A program made the translations under genes and the position numbers. 64,000 nucleotides of DNA, from contig CAWBOB010000009.1 of NCBI GenBank assembly GCA_963790335.1, positions 33,957-97,956 on the forward strand, in the 5' to 3' direction. Positions 56,847-64,000 of this stretch are shown here, piece by piece (position 1 is the first letter of the stretch; each line of letters opens with the position of its first letter). The notes under the pieces were generated by a model. That model was given only the letters and a program-made list of their open reading frames with translations, was not told the origin of the DNA and searched no databases. The DNA is from JAOUEA01 sp963790335. Its GTDB lineage: Bacteria; Actinomycetota; UBA4738; HRBIN12.

Positions 56847-57643
56847 GTGACACGGATAGAACGGCTCGGCGATCTCGACCTGGTCGAGACGATCTACGAG
56901 AAACGTGATCGGATCGCCTATGTCACGCTGAACCGGGAGCACGCCGGGAACTCGTTCAACGTGCAGATGTGCAATGAGATGGAAGCCATCTGGACCGACT
57001 TCCGCGACGACGACGACACGTGGGTCTCGATCCTCACGTCAGCCGGAGAGAAGTTCTTCTGCACGGGGGTCGACGTGAAGGAGTCGCGGACGCGGCCGAT
57101 GGGCCACGTGTGGCTGCCGATCGCGCGGCTGATGGAGCAGTTGCACAAGCCCATCATCTGCGCTGTCAACGGCATGTGCTGCGGGGGTGGCCTGCACTTC
57201 CTCTGTGATACCGACATCATCATCGGGTCCGAGAACGCCCAGTTCTTCGATCCGCACGTCAACGTCGGGCTCGATCTCCGGATGGGAGCCGATCGGGCTG
57301 TCACGGCGGATCCCGCTGAACTACGTGCTGCGCATGACGCTTGCAGGGCAAGAACTACCGTATCGATGCCGAGGAAGCGCACCGCATCGGCATCCTCACC
57401 GAGGTCGTTCCTGCGGATCGTCTCCTCGCTCGCGCGGAGGAGATCGCGCAGGACGTGCTGAAGAACGCGCCGCTCGCCGTGCGCTACTCGAAGCAGGCGA
57501 TCATGGAGGGGCTGAACCTCGGACTCCGCGACGCGCTGGAACTCTCCGCATACATGCTCAAGGAAGTCTGGAACTCCGAGGACCTCAAAGAGGGCGCGAA
57601 AGCATTCGAGGAGCATCGCGCTCCCGACTGGAAAGGGAAGTAA
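56847..57643 (+). CDS. Enoyl-CoA hydratase/isomerase, two frameshifts
   Basis: A crotonase family enzyme of about 265 residues when read across three frames. Part 1 (from GTG 56847): EKRDRIAYVTLNREHAGNSFNVQMC, AGEKFFCTGVDVKE, CAVNGMCCGGGLHFLCDTDIIIGSENAQFFDPHVNVGL. Part 2 (near 57265-57345): SGWEPIGLSRRIPLNYVLRMTLAG. Part 3 (57345 on): KNYRIDAEEAHRIGILTEVVPADRLLARAEEIAQDVL. The family sequence GLxSGWEPIGLxRRIP is continuous across the first shift. The catalytic Glu usual in GGGxE is His here (GGGLHF), so it may be an isomerase or dead member. Confidence 0.8.
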
Positions 57644-57646
57644 GGG

Positions 57647-58645
57647 ATGACGAAGATCATCGACGTCCACTGGCATCACGTACCGAAGGCCTTCGCTGAC
57701 GCCGTGGTGTCGGGTGCGGTGCCGATCGCGGGACAGGTCGTGACGAAGGACGATGGAAGTGCGCTCCTGAAGATGGACAACGGCTTCAAGCAGCCGTTGC
57801 CGCCGTTCCTCACAGACCCGGCGACGATCATCGCCGACCTCGATGCTGCCGGCATCGACGTCGCGTGCGCGTCGATCGCGCCGCCGCTGTCGCACCTCGA
57901 CTGCGATCCGCAGGTCGCTCTGGCCGTGAGCCGCGCGATCAACGATGCGTACGCGGAGGTGGCGGAGCAACACGACGGGCGCATCCTGCCCATGGCGAAC
58001 GTGCCGCTGCAGGACGTCGACCTCGCATTGCAGGAGCTGCAACGGGTCGTCGACGACTACGGGTTCAAGGGCGTTCAGGTCGGCAGCAACATCGACGGGA
58101 AGAACCTGGGGGACGAGTCGCTCTTCCGGTTCTGGGAGAAGGTGCGCGAGCTCGACCTCGTTCGTGTTCTCGCACGGGCTCGCACCGCTCGGCGCCGAGC
58201 GCATGGCGGAGCACGAGCTCAAGAACTTCGTGGGCCTGCCGATCGACACCGCCGTGACGGTCGGGTCGCTGGTGTTCGGCGGCGTCTACGAACGCTTGCC
58301 CGGACTCAAGATCGTGTTCTCGCACGGTGGTGGTACGTTCCCCTGCCTGGTCGGCCGGTGGGACCACGGGTTCACCGGCCGGCTCAGCAAGGAGGCAGAC
58401 ACGACGATCAAGCTGCCGAGCGAGTACCTCGTCGACATCTACGCGGACTCCTGACCCACGATCCCGCGGCAGTGCGATACCTGGTCGAGCGCCTCGGGGA
58501 GGATCAGGTCGTCCTCGGGAGCGATCACCCGTTCGACATGGGTGAGGCCGACCCGGTCGGCAAGGTCAAGGAGGCGATCGACGATCCGGCCGTCGTGGAC
58601 AAGATCGTCGGCGGCACCGCGAGCCGACTGCTGAACCTGTCATGA
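57647..58645 (+). CDS. Amidohydrolase (ACMSD/decarboxylase-like), two frameshifts
   Basis: About 330 residues when repaired. TIM-barrel amidohydro_2 of the ACMSD or gamma-resorcylate decarboxylase kind: IIDVHWHHVPKAF (HxH), FVFSHGLAPLG, KIVFSHGGGTFPCLVGRWDHGF (His), ALGSDHPFDMG-like VVLGSDHPFDMGE (Asp). Shifts near 58160 (ELDL to FVFSH) and near 58450 (YADS to THDPAAVRYL). Decarboxylases of this family act on aromatic or 2-amino-3-carboxymuconate-type acids; non-hydrolytic loss of CO2 from an aromatic ring-cleavage product is plausible. Starts three bases after the upstream stop. Confidence 0.82.
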   Translation: MTKIIDVHWHHVPKAFADAVVSGAVPIAGQVVTKDDGSALLKMDNGFKQPLPPFLTDPATIIADLDAAGIDVACASIAPPLSHLDCDPQVALAVSRAINDAYAEVAEQHDGRILPMANVPLQDVDLALQELQRVVDDYGFKGVQVGSNIDGKNLGDESLFRFWEKVRELDLVRVLARARTARRRAHGGARAQELRGPADRHRRDGRVAGVRRRLRTLARTQDRVLARWWYVPLPGRPVGPRVHRPAQQGGRHDDQAAERVPRRHLRGLLTHDPAAVRYLVERLGEDQVVLGSDHPFDMGEADPVGKVKEAIDDPAVVDKIVGGTASRLLNLS

Positions 58646-58657
58646 CGATGTCCGTCG

Positions 58658-59471
58658 ATGCCCCGCAGCGAGACGTCACGTCCAGGAGCGATGATCTCGA
58701 TCGAGGGAGCCTCGAAGTCGTTCGGCGATGTCGTCGCCTTCGAGGGCTTCGATCTCGAGGTCCGAGAACGCGAGGCGCTCTGCATCGTGGGACCTTCAGG
58801 CTGCGGGAAGACCACCTTGCTGCGGTGCATCGATGGACTGATCCCGCTCACGTACGGGCAGATCCGCATCCGAGGGGACGTAGTGACGAAAGCGCACCCG
58901 AACGTCGCGTTCGTCTTCCAGCACTTCGGACTGTTCCCCTGGATGACCGTCGAGAACAACGTCGCCTACGGGCTCCGTGTGCAGGGCGTCGGCGAAGGCC
59001 GAACGCATGGAGCGCGCGACGCGCTACATCCAACTCGTGGGGCTGGACGGGTTCGCCGAGAAGTACCCGTACCAGCTCTCGGGCGGCATGCAGCAGCGGG
59101 TCGGGCTGGCGCGGGCGTTGACGATGGAGCCAGAGGTCCTGCTGATGGACGAGCCGTTCGCCTCGGTCGACGCCCAGACGCGCGAGATCCTGCAGGAACA
59201 GCTCCTGGAGATCTGGGAGACGCAGCGACGGACGATGGTGTTCATCACGCACAGCATCGAGGAGGCGATCTTGATGGGCGACCGAGTCGCGGTGCTGTCG
59301 ACCCGGCCCGGGCGTGTGAAGGAGATCATCGACATCCCCTTCGGACACCCTCGCAACATCAACGAGATCTTCCTCGACGAGCGGTTCGCCGAGCTCCGCA
59401 ACCAGGTGTGGAACCAGCTCCGCGACGAGGCGTCCGCCGAGCTGCGGCACACGGTCGACGCGGACGGCTGA
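58658..59471 (+). CDS. ABC importer ATPase (SsuB/TauB type), one frameshift
   Basis: The ATPase of the 50.9-53.8 kb importer, separated from its permeases. Part 1: MISIEGASKSFGDVVAFEGFDLEV, Walker A GPSGCGKTTLLRCIDG, Q-loop VFQHFGLFPWMTVENNVAYGL. Part 2 (from about 58990): AERMERATRYIQLVGLDGFAEKYPYQLSGGMQQRVGLARAL, Walker B LLMDEPFASVDAQTR, ITHSIEEAILMGDRVAVLSTRPG. The frame changes near 58985. The start may be ATG 58642 (ATGA overlap with the amidohydrolase, but out of frame with part 1), 58658 or 58691. Confidence 0.85.
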
Positions 59472-59478
59472 GCGGCGA

Positions 59479-60683
59479 GTGCCCGGCGCCTCCCACTCGT
59501 GGGCCCGGCCGGCGGCGGTCGGCATGGCGGTCGACACGGTGGGCGTGCTCCCGATCTTCCTCACCGGGGCGCTCGCGGTGCAGTTGCGCGACGACATCGG
59601 CCTGTCGCTGGATTCCCTCGGGCTCGTCTACGCTTCGTACTTCACGTTCGCGGCGCTCCTGTCCGCGCCTCTGTCCAGGGTCTCCGAGAAGGCCGGCGCG
59701 GAGTGGTCGCTGCGGATCGGGACCGCCGTCTATATCGTGGCGTTCCTCGGCATCGCCACCCTCGCCACGTCCCCGGTCGATCCTCTCTGCCTTCATCGCG
59801 CTGTCGGGGGCGGCGACCGCACTGACCCGGACCGCGTCGAGCGTGCTGATCGCGAGGAACGTCGAGCCCGGTCGGCAGGGGCTCGCGTTCGGGCTCAAGC
59901 ACTCGTCGATCCCGATCGGGTCGTTGCTCGCCGGCTTGTCGGTGCCGACGATCGCGCTCACGGTCGGATGGCACTGGGCGTACGTCGCCGCAGCCGTGCT
60001 CAGCGCCATCGTGCTCATCGCGATCCCACGGGCGCGGCAGGGCGTGGCGCCTCGCTCATCGGAAGGGAAGGCCGATATGTCCTTGGGCACATTGATCTTC
60101 GCCTCCGTCAGCTTCGGCCTGGGGAGCTCGGCGGCCGCGTCGCTCGGCGCGTACACGGTGAGCACCGCTGTGGCGTCGGGGATGAGCGAGGCGGCGGCCG
60201 GCTTGCTCGTCGCCGTCGGCAGCATCGTCGGCCTGACGAGCCGGCTCGTGGTCGGCCACTGGTCGGATCAGCGTCGAGGCAGCCAACTCGACCTGGTGAG
60301 CTGGATGCTCGCGGTCGGCGGGGTCGGTTTCCTGATGCTGGGGCTGGTGCAGGAATGGGTGATGCTGCTCGCCGTGCCGATCGCGTTCGCCACGGGGTGG
60401 GCGTGGCTCGGGTCCTACAACCTCGCCATGGTGAAGCTGAACCCCGTCGCGCCCGGTGCGGCCGTGGGCATCACCCAAACGGGTGCGTTCGTCGGCGCGA
60501 TCGTGGGGCCCGATCGGCCTCGGCTTCCTCGCGGAGGAGATCTCCTTCTCGGCCGCCTGGCTGGCGGCCGCGATCGCGTCGTTCGCCGCCGCGGTGATCA
60601 TCTTCGTGTTGCGTCGCTTCATCCTGGGTGAGCCAGGGCAGCGCGAGCTGCGGGAGATCGAACGTTCGATGATGCAGATGTGA
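59479..60683 (+). CDS. MFS transporter, two frameshifts
   Basis: About 400 residues with 12 expected helices. Part 1 from GTG 59479: GMAVDTVGVLPIFLTGALAVQLRDDIGLSLDSLGLVYASYF. Part 2: LSAFIALSGAATALTRTASSVLIARNVEPGRQGLAFGLKHSSIPIGSLLAGLSVP, then GLTSRLVVGHWSDQRRG. Part 3: IGLGFLAEEISFSAAWLAAAIASFAAAVIIFVLRR. Shifts near 59783 and 60510. Nitrate/CynX-like major-facilitator features (sharp GLK...PIG). A second transporter for the same operon, either uptake of a related compound or product export. Confidence 0.82.
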
Positions 60684-62077
60684 CGATCGAAAGGAGCACG
60701 CAGATGCGAGGCCTGCTGGCCCGGTACCACGCGAAGGAAGGGGAAGGAGACCTCGTCGAGCGCACCTTGGTGCGCATGGCGGACGCGGTGCGCACCGACG
60801 AGCCGGCGTGCCTCGTCTACCGCGCCGCCCGCTCGATCGACGACCCTGACGTCTTCGTGCTGTACGAGGAGTACGAGGATGAGGCGGCGCTGCTGGCGCA
60901 CCGCGAGACCCCGCACTTCAAGGAGCTGATCGAGGGCGTGGTCGTGCCCGTGCTCATCTCGCGGGAACGGGAGCTCCTCGCGCCGATCGTGGACGGCCTC
61001 AGGCGAAGGGAGTGCGACGTGAAGCTCTCCACGATCGTCCGTGACGGCCCAGACGGCCCGCGGCTGCGAGCCGTCGCCGTGCTGCCCTCGGACGAGGTCG
61101 TGATCGACCTGTGCACGGCCGAGCGCCGGCGCCTCGAGGCGGAGGGGGCGACAGCCGACGCTGCCCTGCGGCTGGCCACGGCCACGTTCCCGCCAAGCCT
61201 GACCGACGGGGTCGGTGGTGGGCGGGGGTTCCTCGAGCGTGCCGACGCCGCGATCGCAGCGCTGGACGTCGAGGCCACGATCCCCTTCGCCGAGGTGACC
61301 TGGGCATCAGCGATCGACCCTCCGGTCATGCTCGACGGCTCCGCGTTCGAGCAGCACCTCGTGAACGCGCACGCGCGGGGGAAGCGGGAGGTGCCGGACC
61401 TGTTCTACGAGATGCCCGTCTACTACAAGATGAATCCTGTCACGGTGTTCGGACACGAGCACACGATGCCGTGGCCTGGCGGAGCCGGGTTCATGGATTA
61501 CGAGCTCGAGATCGCAGTCGTGATCGGTCGCGAGGGCCGCGATCTTCGGCCCGATGAAGCCCTCGATCACGTGCTCGGCGTCACGATCATGAACGACCTG
61601 AGCGCTCGCGACGTCCAAGCCCGCGAGATGACGGCCGGCTTCGGCCCGGCCAAGGGGAAGGACTTCGGCACCGCGCTCGGCCCGTGGATCACGACGCTCG
61701 ACGAGCTCGATCTCGACGATCTCACGATGCTCGCGCGGGTCAACGGGCAGGAGTGGTCTCGTGGGTCGACGTCCACGCTGACATGGAGCCTCGCCGAACT
61801 GGTGGCGTTCGCCTCGAGGAACGAGATCGTGGTGCCGGGAGAGGTGATCGGGAGCGGCACGGTCGGCATGGGATGTGGCCTCGAGCTGTACCGCAAGCTG
61901 CAGCCGGGGGACGTCGTCGAGCTCGAGATCGAGGGCATCGGCACGCTCCGCAACACGATGGGCGAACCGTCGGAGCCCCGCTGGGATCCGAGCCCCAAGG
62001 AACGTCGCGCAACCGTGACGCTCCCCGTGCGGGACGACGCGGGACCGCCCGGCGCGGGCTCGGACGATGGGGGCTGA
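60680..62077 (+). CDS. Antibiotic biosynthesis monooxygenase domain fused to fumarylacetoacetate hydrolase-family domain
   Basis: A 465-residue two-domain protein. Residues about 9-100 are an ABM/quinol-monooxygenase (YgiN) domain: GLLARYHAKEGEGDLVERTLVRMADAV, LYEEYEDEAALLAHRETPHF. Residues about 110-455 are a FAH-family hydrolase: VTVFGHEHTMPWPGGAGFMDYELEIAVVIGREGRDL (metal Glu residues), IMNDLSARDVQAREMTAGFGPAKGKDFGTALGPW, GSGTVGMGCGLEL. FAH relatives split acylpyruvates or maleylpyruvate-like diketones. A GTG with AAGGGAG just upstream at 61019 is placed exactly where the FAH protein should start, so the fusion may be genuine or the result of a lost stop. It overlaps the next gene by 11 bases. 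Confidence 0.82.
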   Translation: MTIERSTQMRGLLARYHAKEGEGDLVERTLVRMADAVRTDEPACLVYRAARSIDDPDVFVLYEEYEDEAALLAHRETPHFKELIEGVVVPVLISRERELLAPIVDGLRRRECDVKLSTIVRDGPDGPRLRAVAVLPSDEVVIDLCTAERRRLEAEGATADAALRLATATFPPSLTDGVGGGRGFLERADAAIAALDVEATIPFAEVTWASAIDPPVMLDGSAFEQHLVNAHARGKREVPDLFYEMPVYYKMNPVTVFGHEHTMPWPGGAGFMDYELEIAVVIGREGRDLRPDEALDHVLGVTIMNDLSARDVQAREMTAGFGPAKGKDFGTALGPWITTLDELDLDDLTMLARVNGQEWSRGSTSTLTWSLAELVAFASRNEIVVPGEVIGSGTVGMGCGLELYRKLQPGDVVELEIEGIGTLRNTMGEPSEPRWDPSPKERRATVTLPVRDDAGPPGAGSDDGG

Positions 62078-64000
62078 CGCCCGCCAGCTCTGGCAGCCGT
62101 CGGAGGACCAGGTCGCGGACTCGGCCCTCACCGCGTTCGCCGATTGGCTCGAGCGAACGAAGGGACTGTCGTTCGACGACTACGCGGCACTCTGGCGGTG
62201 GTCGACCGACGACCTCGAGTCGTTCTGGACCGCGATCTGGGAGTACTTCCAGGTGCCGAGCTCCAGCGAGCCGACGTCGGTGCTGTCCTCGAGGGCGATG
62301 CCCGGGGCGCGTTGGTTCCAGGGGGCGTCGCTGAACTACGCGGAGATCGCGCTCGACGACCGTCACGAGGGCGAGTCACCCGCGATCGTGTTCATGCGGC
62401 GAGGACGGGACTGCGGGCGAGATCGGGCGGCGCGAGCTCGCCTCCGCCGTCGGCGCGGCCGCCGACGGCCTCCGCCGGCTCGGCGTGACTCGTGGCGATC
62501 GGGTCGCCGCGTACCTGCCGACCATCCCCGAGGCCGTCATCGCCTTCCTCGCGACGGCGAGCATCGGCGCGATCTGGTCGTCGTGCTCGCCCGACTTCGG
62601 GCCGCGCGCAGTGATCGATCGCTTCGGCCAGATCGAGCCACGGGTGCTGATCGCCGTGTCCGGGTACCGCTACGGTGGACGATGGTTCGATCGTCGCGAC
62701 GCGCTTGCCGAGATCGTGGCTGCGATGCCGGCCGCGACCGTCGTGATGGTCGACGACACGCCCTCAGGCTCCGTCGCTGGCCTGCCGGCGGCAGGGGTCG
62801 TCGCGTGGCACGACCTGCTCGCCTCGCCGGCCGAGCCTCGCTTCGAGCCCGTTCCTTTCGAGCACCCGCTGTGGATCCTCTTCTCGTCGGGAACCACGGG
62901 CCTGCCCAAGTCGATGGTGCAGGGGCATGGCGGGATCGTGCTGGAGCACCTGAAGTCCCTCTCCTTGCACCTCGATCTCGGCCCAGGGGATCGCTTCCTC
63001 TGGTTCACGACGACCGGCTGGATGATGTGGAACTTCTTGATCGGCGGGTTGCTCGTGGGCGCCACGGTCGTGCTGTACGACGGGAGTCCGGCCTATCCTG
63101 ATCTCGGAGCGTTGTGGCGGTTGGTCGAACGTGCCGGGCTCACCTACCTCGGAACGAGCGCCCCGTTCCTGCACGCATCGATGCGCGAGGGTGTCGACCC
63201 GCGTTCCACCGCGGATCTGTCGACCCTCACGGCGATCGGATCCACCGGTGCCCCGTTGTCATCGGAGGGCTTCGTCTGGGTGCGCGACCGGGTCGGGCCC
63301 GACGTGTGGCTCGGCTCGATCAGCGGCGGCACGGATCTCTGCACCGCGGTGGTCACGTCGTGCCCCTGGCTGCCCGTGCGAGCGGGAGAGCTCCAGTGTC
63401 GCGCGCTGGGCGCGAAGGTCGAGGCGTTCGACGCCACCGGCCGCTCGCTGACCGACGAGGTGGGGGAGCTCGTGATCACGGCTCCGATGCCGTCGATGCC
63501 CGTGTCGTTCTGGAACGACGACGACGGTCAGCGATACCGGGCCAGCTACTTCGAGATGTACCCCGGGGTGTGGCGGCACGGCGATTGGATCAGGATCGAT
63601 GCCTCGGGCTCGTGCGTGATCTCGGGGCGGTCCGACGCGACGTTGAACCGGGGCGGTGTGCGCGTGGGCACGAGCGAGTTCTACCGCGTGGTCGAATCGA
63701 TCCCCGGGGTGGCGGGCGCGCTCGTCGTCGACACCGGCGACCTCGAGCACGAAGGGGAGCTCATCCTGTTCGTCGTCCCTCAGACACCGCCCCTTGACGA
63801 CGAGCTCCGCCTGCGGATCGTACGGGACCTGCGGTCGCAGTTGTCGCCACGTCACGCGCCTGATCGCATCGTCGAGGCTCCCGGTGTGCCGATGACCCTG
63901 AACGGCAAGCGGCTCGAGGTCCCCGTCAAGCGATTGCTCATGGGTGAAGCCGCGGATGAGGTTGCAAGCCCGGAGTCGCTGCAGGACCCCGCGGTCTTCC
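62067..64000 (+). CDS. Acetoacetyl-CoA synthetase (right end cut by window; one frameshift)
   Basis: About 640 residues visible of a long AMP-forming ligase that activates acetoacetate to acetoacetyl-CoA. N-terminal ACS domain: WQPSEDQVADSALTAFADWLERTKGLSFDDYAALWRWS. The frame slips at about 62400 (one surplus C), giving EDGTAGEIGRRELASAVGAAADGLRRLGVTRGDRVAAYL. AMP-binding motif WILFSSGTTGLPKSMVQGHGG; GWMMWNFLIGGLLVGATVVLYDG is specific to acetoacetate-CoA ligases; hinge RSDATLNRGGVRVG; the catalytic Lys region LNGKRLEVPVKRLL is present. It overlaps the FAH gene by 11 bases. The end lies outside the window. Confidence 0.9.

Noticed and set aside
57260..57345. In-frame TGA or recoding in the enoyl-CoA hydratase
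   Set aside because: The two halves are in different frames, so an indel and not stop-codon recoding explains the break.
58440..58460. TGA after YADS in the ACMSD-like gene as a further selenocysteine site
   Set aside because: The family sequence continues in another frame (THDPAAVRYL), so it is a frameshift; no Cys is expected there.

Overview
The window is about 64 kb of very GC-rich DNA (roughly 70%, with GTG starts and C/G-ending codons throughout). The gene content (RskA-type anti-sigma factor, PD40 and InlB-type secreted proteins, SpoIID/LytB amidase-enhancer family protein, cyclase-AAA-TPR regulator, Liv transporter, large CoA-thioester cluster) suggests an uncultured-type actinobacterium (Actinomycetota). 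Genus-level assignment is not possible from the sequence alone. No rRNA, tRNA, CRISPR array, insertion sequence or prophage was recognised. The window cuts a Nudix gene at its left end and an acetoacetyl-CoA synthetase gene at its right end.

Layout. 0-8 kb: housekeeping and cell-envelope genes (PAS-GGDEF-EAL protein, quinone oxidoreductase, M15 peptidase, SpoIID family protein, PRC-barrel protein), closed by a strong hairpin terminator. 8-18 kb: a branched-chain amino-acid/amide-type ABC importer operon on the minus strand (SBP, livF, livH, fused livM-livG), divergent from an RpiR-type regulator followed by separate glutamine synthetase-like and amidohydrolase genes (the two halves of fungal FluG) and a PYROXD2-like flavoprotein. 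18-28.5 kb: PD40 secreted protein, a second diguanylate cyclase, methylglyoxal synthase, an ECF sigma/anti-sigma pair divergent from a PF03640 lipoprotein with matching promoters on both strands, M23 peptidase, arginine deiminase, bactofilin-like membrane protein, serine hydrolase and an ArfB-like rescue factor. 28.5-39 kb: OsmC, cyclase-AAA-TPR regulator, a thioredoxin behind a CsoR/CstR-type operator, GH25 lysozyme, ABC ATPase, CBS protein. 39-42 kb: a malic enzyme interrupted by many frameshifts and an MFS transporter.

42-64 kb is a catabolic island of two divergent transcription units. The minus-strand unit runs from 50.8 kb to 42.3 kb: two carboxymuconolactone-decarboxylase/AhpD-like proteins, class III CoA-transferase, nitrilase-family hydrolase, two MaoC-type hydratases, a MarR regulator fused to an endonuclease V-like domain, 3-hydroxyacyl-CoA dehydrogenase, enoyl-CoA hydratase, aldo/keto reductase. 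The plus-strand unit encodes an SsuABC/TauABC-like importer, a TauE-like exporter, an HMG-CoA-lyase/isopropylmalate-synthase-like enzyme, SDR, enoyl-CoA hydratase, ACMSD-like amidohydrolase, MFS protein, monooxygenase-FAH protein and acetoacetyl-CoA synthetase. Together these look like uptake of an organic acid or sulfonate-like substrate, CoA activation, beta-oxidation-like steps and recovery of acetoacetate. The actual substrate is not readable from the sequence.

The two most striking observations are in this island. (1) The second AhpD-like protein has an in-frame TGA exactly where the second cysteine of its CxxC motif belongs, followed at the right distance by a bSECIS-like hairpin with a GGUC loop: a candidate CxxU selenoprotein. 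(2) The MarR-endonuclease V fusion has lost all three catalytic carboxylates of endonuclease V, suggesting that a DNA-repair nuclease fold was recruited as a sensor or DNA-contact domain of a transcription factor. Many genes at 39.9-40.7 kb and 57.2-62.4 kb carry frameshifts that preserve the protein sequence on both sides, so sequence error is more likely there than gene decay.
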